Source: Apostichopus japonicus (Eukaryota; Echinodermata; Holothuroidea; Aspidochirotida; Stichopodidae). Taken from it: a stretch of 64,000 bases of DNA. A program made the position numbers and the translations under genes. Positions 45,181-60,200 of this stretch are shown here, piece by piece. The notes under the pieces were generated by a model. It saw only the letters and a program-made list of their open reading frames with translations, made no database searches and was not told the DNA's origin. The stretch covers positions 20,225,054 to 20,289,053 of the forward strand of contig NC_092562.1 of NCBI RefSeq assembly GCF_037975245.1. The letters are read 5' to 3'. Position 1 is the first letter of the stretch. Each line of letters starts with the position of its first letter.

Positions 45181-48100
45181 ACCTAATAACTCAGTCCATA
45201 CAGTGGCGCGATGGCTTGGCGCACTGTACTAGCTGATGAGCGAGGCTCTCTTTTGCATCGGTGGTTCGAACCCCCGGTGAAGACGTCTTTTGCCGATCTT
45301 TTACAGCGAGTGCCTACATGGGGAGCTGTAAGTATTAGTTATTCGACCTAATAACTCAGTCCATACAGTGGCGCGATGGCTTGGCGCACTGTACGAGCTG
45401 ATGAGCGAGGCTCTCTTTTGCATCGGTGGTTCGAACCCCCGGTGATGACGTCTTTTGCCGATCTTTTACAGCGACTGCCTACATGGGGAGCTGTAAGTAT
45501 TAGTTATTCGACCTAATAACTCAGTCCATACAGTGGCGCGATGGCTTGGCGCACTGTACGAGCTGATGAGCGAGGCTCTCTTTTGCATCGGTGGTTCGAA
45601 CACCCGGTGATGACGTCTTTTGCCGATCTTTTACAGCGAGTGCCTACATGGGGAGCTGTAAGTATTAGTTACACGACCTAATATCTCAGTCCATACAGTG
45701 GCGCGATGGCTTGGCGCACTGTACGAGCTGATGAGCGAGGCTCTCTTTTGCATCGGTGGTTCGAACACCCGGTGATGAAGTCTTTTGCCGATCTTTTACA
45801 GCGAGTGTCTACATGGGGAGCTGTAAGTATTAGTTAATCGACCTAATAACTCAGTCCATACAGTGGCGCGATGGCTTGGCGCACTGTACGAGCTGATGAG
45901 AGAGGCACTCTTTTGCATCGGTGGTTCGAATCCCCGGTGATGACGTCTTTTGCCGATCTTTTACAGCGAGTGCCTACATGGGGAGCTGTAAGTATTAGTT
46001 ATTCGACCTAATAACTCAGTCCATACAGTGGCGCGATGGCTTGGCGCACTGTACGAGCTGATGAGAGAGGCTCTCTTTTGCATCGGTGGTTCGAACCCCC
46101 GGTGATGACGTCTTTTGCCGATCTTTTACAGCGAGTGCCTACATGGGGAGCTGTAAGTATTAGTTATTCGACCTAATAACTCAGTCCATACAGTGGCGCG
46201 ATGGCTTGGCGCACTGTACGAGCTGATGAGCGAGGCTTTCTTTTGCATCGGTGGTTCGAACACCGGGTGATGACGTCTTTTGCCGATCTTTTACAGCGAG
46301 TGTCTACATGGGGAGCTGTAAGTATTAGTTAATCGACCTAATAACTCAGTCCATACAGTGGCGCGATGGCTTGGCGCACTGTACGAGCTGATGAGCGAGG
46401 CTCTCTTTTGCATCGGTGGTTCGAACACCCGGTGATGACGTCTTTTGCCGATCTTTTACAGCGAGTGTCTACATGGGGAGCTGTAAGTATTAGTTAATCG
46501 ACCTTATAACTCAGTCCATACAGTGTCGCGATTTCTTGGCGCACTGTACGAGCTGATGAGCGAGGCTCTCTTTTGCATCGGTGGTTCGAACACCCGGTGA
46601 TGACGTCTTTTGCCGATCTTTTACAGCGAGTGCCTACATGGGGAGCTGTAAGTATTAGTTATTCGACCTAATAACTCAGTCCATACAGTGGCGCGATGGC
46701 TTGGCGCACTGTACGAGCTGATGAGCGAGGCTCTCTTTTGCATCGGTGGTTCGAACACCCGGTGATGACGTCTTTTGCCGATCTTTTACAGCGAGTGTCT
46801 ACATGGGGAGCTGTAAGTATTAGTTAATCGACCTAATAACTCAGTCCATACAGTGGCGCGATGGCTTGGCGCACTGTACGAGCTGATGAGCGAGGCTCTC
46901 TTTTGCATCGGTGGTTCGAACCCCCGGTGATGACGTCTTTTGCCGATCTTTTACAGCGAGTGCCTATATGGGGAGCTGTAAGTATTAGTTAAACGACCTA
47001 ATATTTCAGTCCATACAGTGGCGCGATGGCTTGGCGCACTGTACGAGCTGATGAGAGAGGCACTCTTTTGCATGGTGGTTCGAATCCCCGGTGATGACGT
47101 CTTTTGCCGATCTTTTACAGCGAGTGCCTACATGGGGAGGTGTAAGTATTAGTTATTCGACCTAATAACTCAGTCCATACAGTGGCGCGATGGCTTGGCG
47201 CACTGTACGAGCTGATGAGAGAGGCTCTCTTTTGCATCGGTGGTTCGAACCCCCGGTGATGACGTCTTTTGCCGATCTTTTACAGCGAGTGCCTACATGG
47301 GGAGCTGTAAGTATTAGTTATTCGACCTAATAACTCAGTCCATACAGTGGCGCGATGGCTTGGCGCACTGTACGAGCTGATGAGCGAGGCTCTCTTTTGC
47401 ATCGGTGGTTCGAACACCCGGTGATGACGTCTTTTGCCGATCTTTTACAGCGAGTGTCTACATGGGGAGCTGTAAGTATTAGTTAATCGACCTAATAACT
47501 CAGTCCATACAGTGGCGCGATGGCTTGGCGCACTGTACGAGCTGATGAGCGAGGCTCTCTTTTGCATCGGTGGTTCGAACACCCGGTGATGACGTCTTTT
47601 GCCGATCTTTTACAGCGAGTGCCTACATGGGGAGCTGTAAGTATTAGTTATTCAACCTAATAACTCAGTCCATACAGTGGCGCGATGGCTTGGCGCACTG
47701 TACGAGCTGATGAGCGAGGCTCTCTTTTGCATCGGTGGTTCGAATCCCCGGTGATGACGTCTTTTGCCGATCTTTTACAGCGAGTGCCTACATGGGGAGC
47801 TGTAAGTATTAGTTATTCGACCTAATAACTCAGTCCATACAGTGGCGCGATGGCTTGGCGCACTGTACGAGATGATGAGCGAGGCTCTCTTTTGCATCGG
47901 TGGTTCGAACCCCCGGTGATGACGTCTTTTGCCGATCTTTTACAGCTAGTGCCTACATGGGGAGCTGTAAGTATTAGTTAATCGACCTAATGACTCAGTC
48001 CATACAGTGGCGCGATGGCTTGGCGCACTGTACGAGCTGATGAGCGAGGCTTTCTTTTGCATCGGTGGTTCGAACCCCCGGTGATGACGTCTTTTGCCGA

Positions 48101-51100
48101 TCTTTTACAGCGAGTGCCTACATGGGGAGCTGTAAGTATTAGTTAATCGACCTAATATCTCAGTCCATACAGTGGCGCGATGGCTTGGCGCACTGTACGA
48201 GCTGATGAGCGAGGCTCTCTTTTGCATCGGTGGTTCGAACCCCCGGCGATGACGTCTTTTGCCGATCTTTTACAGCGAGTGCCTACATGGGGAGCTGTAA
48301 GTATTAGTTAATCGACCTAATATCTCAGTCCATACAGTGGCGCGATGGCTTGGCGCACTGTACGAGCTGATGAGAGAGGCTCTCTTTTGCATCGGTGGTT
48401 CGAACCCCCGGTGATGACGTCTTTTGCCGATCTTTTACAGCGAGTGCCTACATGGGGAGCTGTAAGTATTAGTTAATTGACCTAATAACTCAGTCCATAC
48501 AGTGGCGCGATGGCTTGGCGCACTGTACGAGCTGATGAGCGAGGCTCTCTTTTGCATCGGTGGTTCGAACACCCGGTGATGACGTCTTTTGCCGATCTTT
48601 TACAGCGAGTGTCTACATGGGGAGCTGTAAGTATTAGTTAATCGACCTAATAACTCAGTCCATACAGTGGCGCGATGGCTTGGCGCACTGTACGAGCTGA
48701 TGAGCGAGGCTCTCTTTTGCATCGGTGGTTCGAACACCCGGTGATGACGTCTTTTGCCGATCTTTTACAGCGAGTGTCTACATGGGGAGCTGTAAGTATT
48801 AGTTAATCGACCTAATAACTCAGTCCATACAGTGGCGCGATTTCTTGGCGCACTGTACGAGCTGATGAGCGAGGCTCTCTTTTGCATCGGTGGTTCGAAC
48901 ACCCGGTGATGACGTCTTTTGCCGATCTTTTACAGCGAGTGTCTACATGGGGAGCTGTAAGTATTAGTTAATCGACCTAATAACTCAGTCCATACAGTGG
49001 CGCGATGGCTTGGCGCACTGTACGAGCTGATGAGCGAGGCTCTCTTTTGCATCGGTGGTTCGAACACCCGGTGATGACGTCTTTTGCCGATCTTTTACAG
49101 CGAGTGCCTACATGGGGAGGTGTAAGTATTAGTTAAACAACCTAATATCTCAGTCCATACAGTGGCGCGATGGCTTGGCGCACTGTACGAGCTGATGAGA
49201 GAGGCTCTCTTTTGCATCGGTGGTTCGAACCCCCGGTGATGACGTCTTTTGCCGATCTTTTACAGCGAGTGCCTACATGGGGAGCTGTAAGTATTAGTTA
49301 TTCGACCTAATAACTCAGTCCATACAGTGGCGCGATGGCTTGGCGCACTGTACGAGCTGATGAGAGAGGCTCTCTTTTGCATCGGTGGTTCGAACCCCCG
49401 GTGATGACGTCTTTTGCCGATCTTTTACAGCCAGTGCCTACATGGGGAGCTGTAAGTATTAGTTATTCGACCTAATAACTCAGTCCATACAGTGGCGCGA
49501 TGGCTTGGCGCACTGTACGAGCTGATGAGAGAGGCTCTCTTTTGCATCGGTGGTTCGAACCCCCGGTGATGACGTCTTTTGCCGATCTTTTACAGCGAGT
49601 GCCTACATGGGGAGCTGTAAGTATTGGTTATTCGACCTAATAACTCAGTCCATACAGTGGCGCGATGGCTTGGCGCACTGTACGAGCTGATGAGCGAGGC
49701 TCTCTTTTGCATCGGTGGTTCGAACACCCGGTGATGACGTCTTTTGCCGATCTTTTACAGCGAGTGTCTACATTGGGAGCTGTAAGTATTAGTTAATCGA
49801 CCTAATAACTCAGTCCATACAGTGGCGCGATGGCTTGGCGCACTGTACGAGCTGATGAGCGAGGCTTTCTTTTGCATCGGTGGTTCGAATCCCCGGTGAT
49901 GACGTCTTTTGCCGATCTTTTACAGCGAGTGCCTACATGGGGAGCTGTAAGTATTAGTTATTCGACCTAATAACTCAGTCCATACAGTGGCGCGATGGCT
50001 TGGCGCACTGTACGAGATGATGAGCGAGGCTCTCTTTTGCATCGGTGGTTCGAACCCCCGGTGATGACGTCTTTTGCCGATCTTTTACAGCTAGTGCCTA
50101 CATGGGGAGCTGTAAGTATTAGTTAATCGACCTAATGACTCAGTCCATACAGTGGCGCGATGGCTTGGCGCACTGTACGAGCTGATGAGAGAGGCTCTCT
50201 CTTTTGCATCGGTGGTTCGAACCCCCGGTGATGACGTCTTTTGCCGATCTTTTACAGCGAGTGCCTACATGGGGAGCTGTAAGTATTAGTTAATCGACCT
50301 AATATCTCAGTCCATACAGTGGCGCGATGGCTTGGCGCACTGTACGAGCTGATGAGCGAGGCTCTCTTTTGCATCGGTGGTTCGAACCCCCGGCGATGAC
50401 GTCTTTTGCCGATCTTTTACAGCGAGTGCCTACATGGGGAGCTGTAAGTATTAGTTAATCGACCTAATATCTCAGTCCATACAGTGGCGCGATGGCTTGG
50501 CGCACTGTACGAGCTGATGAGAGAGGCTCTCTTTTGCATCGGTGGTTCGAACCCCCGGTGATGACGTCTTTTGCCGATCTTTTACAGCGAGTGCCTACAT
50601 GGGGAGCTGTAAGTATTAGTTATTCGACCTAATAACTCAGTCCATACAGTGGCGCGATGGCTTGGCGCACTGTACGAGCTGATGAGCGAGGCTCTCTTTT
50701 GCATCGGTGGTTCGAACACCCGGTGATGACGTCTTTTGCCGATCTTTTACAGCGAGTGTCTACATGGGGAGCTGTAAGTATTAGTTAATCGACCTAATAA
50801 CTCAGTCCATACAGTGGCGCGATGGCTTGGCGCACTGTACGAGCTGATGAGCGAGGCTCTCTTTTGCATCGGTGGTTCGAACACCCGGTGATGACGTCTT
50901 TTGCCGATCTTTTACAGCGAGTGTCTACATGGGGAGCTGTAAGTATTAGTTAATCGACCTAATAACTCAGTCCATACAGTGGCGCGATTTCTTGGCGCAC
51001 TGTACGAGCTGATGAGCGAGGCTCTCTTTTGCATCGGTGGTTCGAACACCCGGTGATGACGTCTTTTGCCGATCTTTTACAGCGAGTGTCTACATGGGGA

Positions 51101-52950
51101 GCTGTAAGTATTAGTTAATCGACCTAATAACTCAGTCCATACAGTGGCGCGATGGCTTGGCGCACTGTACGAGCTGATGAGCGAGGCTCTCTTTTGCATC
51201 GGTGGTTCGAACACCCGGTGATGACGTCTTTTGCCGATCTTTTACAGCGAGTGTCTACATGGGGAGCTGTAAGTATTAGTTAATCGACCTAATATCTCAG
51301 TCCATACAGTGGCGCGATGGCTTGGCGCACTGTACGAGCTGATGAGCGAGGCTCTCTTTTGCATCGGTGGTTCGAACCCCCGGTGATGACGTCTTTTGCC
51401 GATCTTTTACAGCGAGTGCCTACATGGGGAGGTGTAAGTATTAGTTATTCGACCTAATATCTCAGTCCATACAGTGGCGCGATGGCTTGGCGCACTGTAC
51501 GAGCTGATGAGAGAGGCTCTCTTTTGCATCGGTGGTTCGAACCCCCGGTGATGACGTCTTTTGCCGATCTTTTACAGCGAGTGCCTACATGGGGAGCTGT
51601 AAGTATTAGTTATTCGACCTAATAACTCAGTCCATACAGTGGCGCGATGGCTTGGCGCACTGTACGAGCTGATGAGAGAGGCTCTCTTTTGCATCGGTGG
51701 TTCGAACCCCCGGTGATGACGTCTTTTGCCGATCTTTTACAGCGAGTGCCTACATGGGGAGCTGTAAGTATTGGTTATTCGACCTAATAACTCAGTCCAT
51801 ACAGTGGCGCGATGGCTTGGCGCACTGTACGAGCTGATGAGCGAGGCTCTCTTTTGCATCGGTGGTTCGAACACCCGGTGATGACGTCTTTTGCCGATCT
51901 TTTACAGCGAGTGTCTACATGGGGAGCTGTAAGTATTAGTTAATCGACCTAATAACTCAGTCCATACAGTGGCGCGATGGCTTGGCGAACTGTACGAGCT
52001 GATGAGCGAGGCTTTCTTTTGCATCGGTGGTTCGAACCTCCGGTGATGACGTCTTTTGCCGATCTTTTACAGCGAGTGCCTTCATGGGGAGCTGTAAGTA
52101 TTAGTTAATCGACCTAATAACTCAGTCCATACAGTGGCGCGATGGCTTGGCGCACTGTACGAGCTGATGAGAGAGGCTCTCTTTTGCATCGGTGGTTCGA
52201 ACCCCCGGTGATGACGTCTTTTGCCGATCTTTTACAGCGAGTGCCTACATGGGGAGCTGTAAGTATTAGTTATTCGACCTAATAACTCAGTCCATACAGT
52301 GGCGCGATGGCTTGGCGCACTGTACGAGCTGATGAGAGAGGCTCTCTTTTGCATCGGTGGTTCGAACCCCCGGTGATGACGTCTTTTGCCGATCTTTTAC
52401 AGCGAGTGCCTACATGGGGAGCTGTAAGTATTAGTTATTCGACCTAATAACTCAGTCCATACAGTGGCGCGATGGCTTGGCGCACTGTACGAGCTGATGA
52501 GAGAGGCTCTCTTTTGCATCGGTGGTTCGAACCCCCGGTGATGACGTCTTTTGCCGATCTTTTACAGCGAGTGCCTACATGGGGAGCTGTAAGTATTAGT
52601 TATTCGACCTAATAACTCAGTCCATACAGTGGCGCGATGGCTTGGCGCACTGTACGAGCTGATGAGCGAGGCTCTCTTTTGCATCGGTGGTTCGAACACC
52701 CGGTGATGACGTCTTTTGCCGATCTTTTACAGCGAGTGTCTACATGGGGAGCTGTAAGTATTAGTTAATCGACCTAATAACTCAGTCCATACAGTGGCGC
52801 GATGGCTTGGCGCACTGTACGAGCTGATGAGCGAGGTTTTCTTTTGCATCGGTGGTTCGAACCCCCGGTGATGACGTCTTTTGCCGATCTTTTACAGCGA
52901 GTGCCTTCATGGGGAGCTGTAAGTATTAGTTAATCGACCTAATATCTCAG
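45181..52950 (+). repeat. Subfamily with AATAACTCAG and GAACACCC variants
   Basis: Monomers here mostly read TTATTCGACCTAATAACTCAG, and many carry GGTTCGAACACC, which breaks the last C of the B box. A 13-monomer period is visible: GAGATGATGAGC at 47,870 recurs at 50,015, GATTTCTTGGCGC at 48,838 recurs at 50,985, and GTATTGGTTATTC at 49,621 recurs at 51,768 (shifts 2,145-2,147). A related GATTTCTTGGCGC lies 14 monomers earlier near 46,529. Confidence 0.8.
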
Positions 52951-55900
52951 TCCATACAGTGGCGCGATGGCTTGGCGCACTGTACGAGCTGATGAGCGAG
53001 GCTCTCTTTTGCATCGGTGGTTCGAACCCCCGGTGATGACGTCTTTTGCCGATCTTTTACAGCGAGTGCCTACATGGGGAGCTGTAAGTATTAGTTAATC
53101 GAACAAATATCTCAGTCCATACAGAGGCGCGATGGCTTGGCGCACTGTACGAGCTGATGCGCGAGGCTCTCTCTTTTGCATCGGTGGTTCGAACCCCCGG
53201 TGATGACGTCTTTTGCCGATCTTTTACAGCGAGTGCCTACATGGGGAGCTGTAAGTATTAGTTAATCGACAAAATATCTCAGTCCATACAGTGGCGCGAT
53301 GGCTTGGCGCACTGTACGAACTGATGAGCGAGGCTCTCTCTTTTGCATCGGTGGTTCGAACCCCCTGTGATGACGTCTTTTGCCGATCTTTTACAGCGAG
53401 TGCCTACATGGGGAGCTGTAAGTATTAGTTAATCGACCTAATATCTCAGTCCATACAGTGGCGCGATGGCTTGGCGCACTGTACGAGCTGATGAGCGAGG
53501 CTCTCTTTTGCATCGGTGGTTCGAACCCCCGGTGAGGACGTCTTTTGCCGATCTTTTACAGCGAGTGCCTACATGGGGAGCTGTAAGTATTAGTTAATCG
53601 ACCTAATATCTCAGTCCATACAGTGGCGCGATGGCTTGGCGCACTGTACTAGCTGATGAGCGAGGCTCTCTTTTGCATCGGTGGTTCGAACCCCCGGTGA
53701 GGACGTCTTTTGCCGATCTTTTACAGCGAGTGCCTACATGGGGAGCTGTAAGTATTAGTTAATCGACCTAATATCTCAGTCCATACAGTGGCGCGATGGC
53801 TTGGCGCAATGTACTAGCTGATGAGCGAGGCTCTCTTTTGCATCGGTGGTTCGAACCCCCGGTGATGACGTCTTTTGCCGATCTTTTACAGCGAGTGCCT
53901 ACATGGGGAGCTGTAAGTATTAGTTAATCGACCTAATATCTCAGTCCATACAGTGGCGCGATGGCTTGGCGCAATGTACTAGCTGATGAGCGAGGCTCTC
54001 TTTTGCATCGGTGGTTCGAACCCCCTGTGATGACGTCTTTTGCCGATCTTTTACAGCGAGTGCCTACATGGGGAGCTGTAAGTATTAGTTAATCGACCTA
54101 ATATCTCAGTCCATACTGTGGCGCGATGGCTTGGCGCAATGAACTAGCTGATGAGCGAGGCTCTCTTTTGCATCGGTGGTTCGAACCCCCTGTGATGACG
54201 TCTTTTGCCGATCTTTTACAGCGAGTGCCTACATGGGGAGCTGTAAGTATTAGTTAATCGACCTAATATCTCAGTCCATACAGTGGCGCGATGGCTTGGC
54301 GCAATGTACTAGCTGATGAGCGAGGCTCTCTTTTGCATCGGTGGTTCGAACCCCCTGTGATGACGTCTTTTGCCGATCTTTTACAGCGAGTGCCTACATG
54401 GGGAGCTGTAAGTATTAGTTAATCGACCTAATATCTCAGTCCATACAGTGGCGCGATGGCTTGGCGCACTGTACGAGCTGATGAGCGAGGCTCTCTTTTG
54501 CATCGGTGGTTCGAACCCCCGGTGATGACGTCTTTTGCCGATCTTTTACAGCGAGTGCCTACATGGGGAGCTGTAAGTATTAGTTAATCGACCTAATATC
54601 TCAGTCCATACAGTGGCGCGATGGCTTGGCGCACTGTACGAGCTGATGAGCGAGGCTCTCTCTTTTGCATCGGTGGTTCGAACCCCCGGTGATGACGTCT
54701 TTTGCCGATCTTTTACAGCGAGTGCCTACATGGGGAGCTGTAAGTATTAGTTAATCGACCTAATATCTCAGTCCATACAGTGGCGCGATGGCTTGGCGCA
54801 CTGTACGAGCTGATGAGCGAGGCTCTCTTTTGCATCGGTGGTTCGAACCCCCTGTGATGACGTCTTTTGCCGATCTTTTACAGCGAGTGCCTACATGGGG
54901 AGCTGTAAGTATTAGTTAATCGACCTAATATCTCAGTCCATACTGTGGCGCGATGGCTTGGCGCAATGAACTAGCTGATGAGCGAGGCTCTCTTTTGCAT
55001 CGGTGGTTCGAACCCCCTGTGATGACGTCTTTTGCCGATCTTTTACAGCGAGTGCCTACATGGGGAGCTGTAAGTATTAGTTAATCGACCTAATATCTCA
55101 GTCCATACAGTGGCGCGATGGCTTGGCGCAATGTACTAGCTGATGAGCGAGGCTCTCTTTTGCATCGGTGGTTCGAACCCCCTGTGATGACGTCTTTTGC
55201 CGATCTTTTACAGCGAGTGCCTACATGGGGAGCTGTAAGTATTAGTTAATCGACCTAATATCTCAGTCCATACAGTGGCGCGATGGCTTGGCGCACTGTA
55301 CGAGCTGATGAGCGAGGCTCTCTCTTTTGCATCGGTGGTTCGAACCCCCGGTGATGACGTCTTTTGCCGATCTTTTACAGCGAGTGCCTACATGGGGAGC
55401 TGTAAGTATTAGTTAATCGACCTAATATCTCAGTCCATACAGTGGCGCGATGGCTTGGCGCACTGTACGAGCTGATGAGCGAGGCTCTCTCTTTTGCATC
55501 GGTGGTTCGAACCCCCGGTGATGACGTCTTTTGCCGATCTTTTACAGCGAGTGCCTACATGGGGAGCTGTAAGTATTAGTTAATCGACCTAATATCTCAG
55601 TCCATACAGTGGCGCGATGGCTTGGCGCACTGTACGAGCTGATGAGCGAGGCTCTCTTTTGCATCGGTGGTTCGAACCCCCGGTGATGACGTCTTTTGCC
55701 GATCTTTTACAGCGAGTGCCTACATGGGGAGCTGTAAGTATTAGTTAATCGACCTAATATCTCAGTCCATAAAGTGGCGCGATGGCTTGGCGCACTGTAC
55801 GAGCTGATGAGCGAGGCTCTCTCTTTTGCATCGGTGGTTCGAACCCCCGGTGATGACGTCTTTTGCCGATCTTTTACAGCGAGTGCCTACATGGGGAGCT

Positions 55901-57230
55901 GTAAGTATTAGTTAATCGACCTAATATCTCGGTCCATACAGTGGCGCGATGGCTTGGCGCACTGTACGAGCTGATGAGCGAGGCTCTCTTTTGCATCGGT
56001 GGTTCGAACCCCCGGTGAGGACGTCTTTTGCCGATCTTTTACAGCGAGTGCCTACATGGGGAGCTGTAAGTATTAGTTAATCGACCTAATATCTCAGTCC
56101 ATACAGTGGCGCGATGGCTTGGCGCACTGTACGAGCTGATGAGCGAGGCTCTCTTTTGCATCGGTGGTTCGAACCCCCGGTGAGGACGTCTTTTGCCGAT
56201 CTTTTACAGCGAGTGCCTACATGGGGAGCTGTAAGTATTAGTTAATCGACCTAATATCTCAGTCCATACAGTGGCGCGATGGCTTGGCGCACTGTACTAG
56301 CTGATGAGCGAGGCTCTCTTTTGCATCGGTGGTTCGAACCCCCTGTGAGGACGTCTTTTGCCGATCTTTTACAGCGAGTGCCTACATGGGGAGCTGTAAG
56401 TATTAGTTAATCGACCTAATATCTCAGTCCATACAGTGGCGCGATGGCTTGGCGCACTGTACGAGCTGATGAGCGAGGCTCTCTTTTGCATCGGTGGTTC
56501 GAACCCCCGGTGATGACGTCTTTTGCCGATCTTTTACAGCGAGTGCCTACATGGGGAGCTGAAAGTATTAGTTAATCGACCTAATATCTCAGTCCATACA
56601 GTGGCGCGATGGCTTGGCGCACTGTACGAGCTGATGAGCGAGGCTCTCTTTTGCATCGGTGGTTCGAACACCCGGTGATGACGTCTTTTGCCGATCTTTT
56701 ACAGCGAGTGCCTACATGGGGAGCTGTAAGTATTAGTTAATCGACCTAATATCTCAGTCCATACAGTGGCGCGATGGCTTGGCGCACTTTACGAGCTGCT
56801 GGGCGAGGCTCTCTTTTGCATCGGTGGTTCGAACCCCCGGTGATGACGTCTTTTGCCGATCTTTTACAGCGAGTGCCTACATGGGGAGCTGTAAGTATTA
56901 GTTAATCGACCTAATATCTCAGTCCATACAGTGGCGCGATGGCTTGTCGCACTGTACGAGCTGATGAGCGAGGCTCTCTCTTTTGCATCGGTGGTTCGAA
57001 CACCCGGTGATGACGTCTTTTGCCGATCTTTTACAGCGAGTGCCTACATGGGGAGCTGTAAGTATTAGTTAATCAACCTAATATCTCAGTCCATACAGTG
57101 GCGCGATGGCTTGGCGCACTGTACGAGCTGATGAGCGAGGCTCTCTCTTTTGCATCGGTGGTTCGAACCCCCGGTGATGACGTCTTTTGCCGACCTTTTG
57201 CAGCGAGTGCCTACATGGGGAGCTGTAAAT
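52951..57230 (+). repeat. Subfamily with GCGCAATG..CTAGCTG variants
   Basis: Several monomers read GCGCAATGTACTAGCTG or GCGCAATGAACTAGCTG and CCCCCTGTGATG. The rare GAACTAGCTG variant near 54,141 recurs near 54,968, a 5-monomer step (827 bp). Confidence 0.7.
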
Positions 57231-60200
57231 ATTAGTTAATCGACCTAATATCTCAGTCCATACAGTGGCGCGATGGCTTGGCGCACTGTACGAACTGATG
57301 AGCGAGGCTCTCTCTTTTGCATCGGTGGTTCGAACCCCCGGTGATGACGTCTTTTGCCGATCTTTTACAGCGAGTGCCTACATGGGGAGGTGTAAGTATT
57401 AGTTAAACGACCTAATATCTCAGTCCATACAGTAGCGCGATGGCTTGGCGCACTGTACGAGCTGATGAGCGAGGCTCTCTTTTGCATCGGTGGTTCAAAC
57501 CCCCGGTGATGACGTCTTTTGCCGATCTTTTGCAGCGAGTGCCTACATGGGGAGCTGTAAGTATTAGTTAATCGACCTAATATCTCAGTCCATACAGTGG
57601 CGCGATGGCTTGGCGCACTGTACGAGCTGATGAGCGAGGCTCTCTTTTGCATCGGTGGTTCAAACCCCCGGTGATGACGTCTTTTGCCGATCTTTTACAG
57701 CGAGTGCCTACATGGGGAGGTGTAAGTATTAGTTAAACGACCTAATATCTCAGTCCATACAGTAGCGCGATGGCTTGGCGCACTGTACGAGCTGATGAGC
57801 GAGGCTCTCTTTTGCATCGGTGGTTCAAACCCCCGGTGATGACGTCTTTTGCCGATCTTTTGCAGCGAGTGCCTACATGGGGAGCTGTAAGTATTAGTTA
57901 ATCGACCTAATATCTCAGTCCATACAGTGGCGCGATGGCTTGGCGCACTGTACGAACTGATGAGCGAGGCTCTCTCTTTTGCATCGGTGGTTCGAACCCC
58001 CGGTGATGACGTCTTTTGCCGATCTTTTACAGCGAGTGCCTACATGGGGAGGTGTAAGTATTAGTTAAACGACCTAATATCTCAGTCCATACAGTAGCGC
58101 GATGGCTTGGCGCACTGTACGAGCTGATGAGCGAGGCTCTCTTTTGCATCGGTGGTTCAAACCCCCGGTGATGACGTCTTTTGCCGATCTTTTACAGCGA
58201 GTGCCTACATGGGGAGGTGTAAGTATTAGTTAAACGACCTAATATCTCAGTCCATACAGTAGCGCGATGGCTTGGCGCACTGTACGAGCTGATGAGCGAG
58301 GCTCTCTTTTGCATCGGTGGTTCAAACCCCCGGTGATGACGTCTTTTGCCGATCTTTTACAGCAAGTGCCTACATGGGGAGGTGTAAGTATTAGTTAATC
58401 GACCTAATATCTCAGTCCATACAGTGGCGCGATGGCTTGGCGCACTGTACGAGCTGCTGGGCGAGGCTCTCTTTTGCATCGGTGGTTCGAACCCCCGGTG
58501 ATGACGTCTTTTGCCGATCTTTTACAGCGAGTGCCTACATGGGGAGCTGTAAGTATTAGTTAATCGACCTAATATCTCAGTCCATACAGTGGCGCGATGG
58601 CTTGGCGCACTGTACGAGCTGATGAGCGAGGCTCTCTCTTTTGCATCGGTGGTTCGAACCCCCGGTGATGACGTCTTTTGCCGATCTTTTGCAGCGAGTG
58701 CCTACATGGGGAGCTGTAAGTATTAGTTAATCGACCTAATATCTCAGTCCATACAGTGGCGCGATGGCTTGGCGCACTGTACGAACTGATGAGCGAGGCT
58801 CTCTCTTTTGCATCGGTGGTTCGAACCCCCGGTGATGACGTCTTTTGCCGATCTTTTACAGCGAGTGCCTACATGGGGAGGTGTAAGTATTAGTTAAACG
58901 ACCTAATATCTCAGTCCATACAGTAGCGCGATGGCTTGGCGCACTGTACGAGCTGATGAGCGAGGCTCTCTTTTGCATCGGTGGTTCAAACCCCCGGTGA
59001 TGACGTCTTTTGCCGATCTTTTGCAGCGAGTGCCTACATGGGGAGCTGTAAGTATTAGTTAATCGACCTAATATCTCAGTCCATACAGTGGCGCGATGGC
59101 TTGGCGCACTGTACGAGCTGATGAGCGAGGCTCTCTTTTGCATCGGTGGTTCAAACCCCCGGTGATGACGTCTTTTGCCGATCTTTTACAGCGAGTGCCT
59201 ACATGGGGAGGTGTAAGTATTAGTTAAACGACCTAATATCTCAGTCCATACAGTAGCGCGATGGCTTGGCGCACTGTACGAGCTGATGAGCGAGGCTCTC
59301 TTTTGCATCGGTGGTTCAAACCCCCGGTGATGACGTCTTTTGCCGATCTTTTGCAGCGAGTGCCTACATGGGGAGCTGTAAGTATTAGTTAATCGACCTA
59401 ATATCTCAGTCCATACAGTGGCGCGATGGCTTGGCGCACTGTACGAACTGATGAGCGAGGCTCTCTCTTTTGCATCGGTGGTTCGAACCCCGGTGATGAC
59501 GTCTTTTGCCGATCTTTTGCAGCGAGTGCCTACATGGGGAGCTGTAAGTATTAGTTAATCGACCTAATATCTCAGTCCATACAGTGGCGCGATGGCTTGG
59601 CGCACTGTACGAACTGATGAGCGAGGCTCTCTCTTTTGCATCGGTGGTTCGAACCCCCGGTGATGACGTCTTTTGCCGATCTTTTACAGCGAGTGCCTAC
59701 ATGGGGAGGTGTAAGTATTAGTTAATCGACCTAATATCTCAGTCCATACAGTGGCGCGATGGCTTGGCGCACTGTACGAGCTGATGAGCGAGGCTCTCTT
59801 TTGCATCGGTGGTTCAAACCCCCGGTGATGACGTCTTTTGCCGATCTTTTACAGCGAGTGCCTACATGGGGAGGTGTAAGTATTAGTTAAACGACCTAAT
59901 ATCTCAGTCCATACAGTAGCGCGATGGCTTGGCGCACTGTACGAGCTGATGAGCGAGGCTCTCTTTTGCATCGGTGGTTCAAACCCCCGGTGATGACGTC
60001 TTTTGCCGATCTTTTACAGCAAGTGCCTACATGGGGAGGTGTAAGTATTAGTTAATCGACCTAATATCTCAGTCCATACAGTGGCGCGATGGCTTGGCGC
60101 ACTGTACGAGCTGCTGGGCGAGGCTCTCTTTTGCATCGGTGGTTCGAACCCCCGGTGATGACGTCTTTTGCCGATCTTTTACAGCGAGTGCCTACATGGG

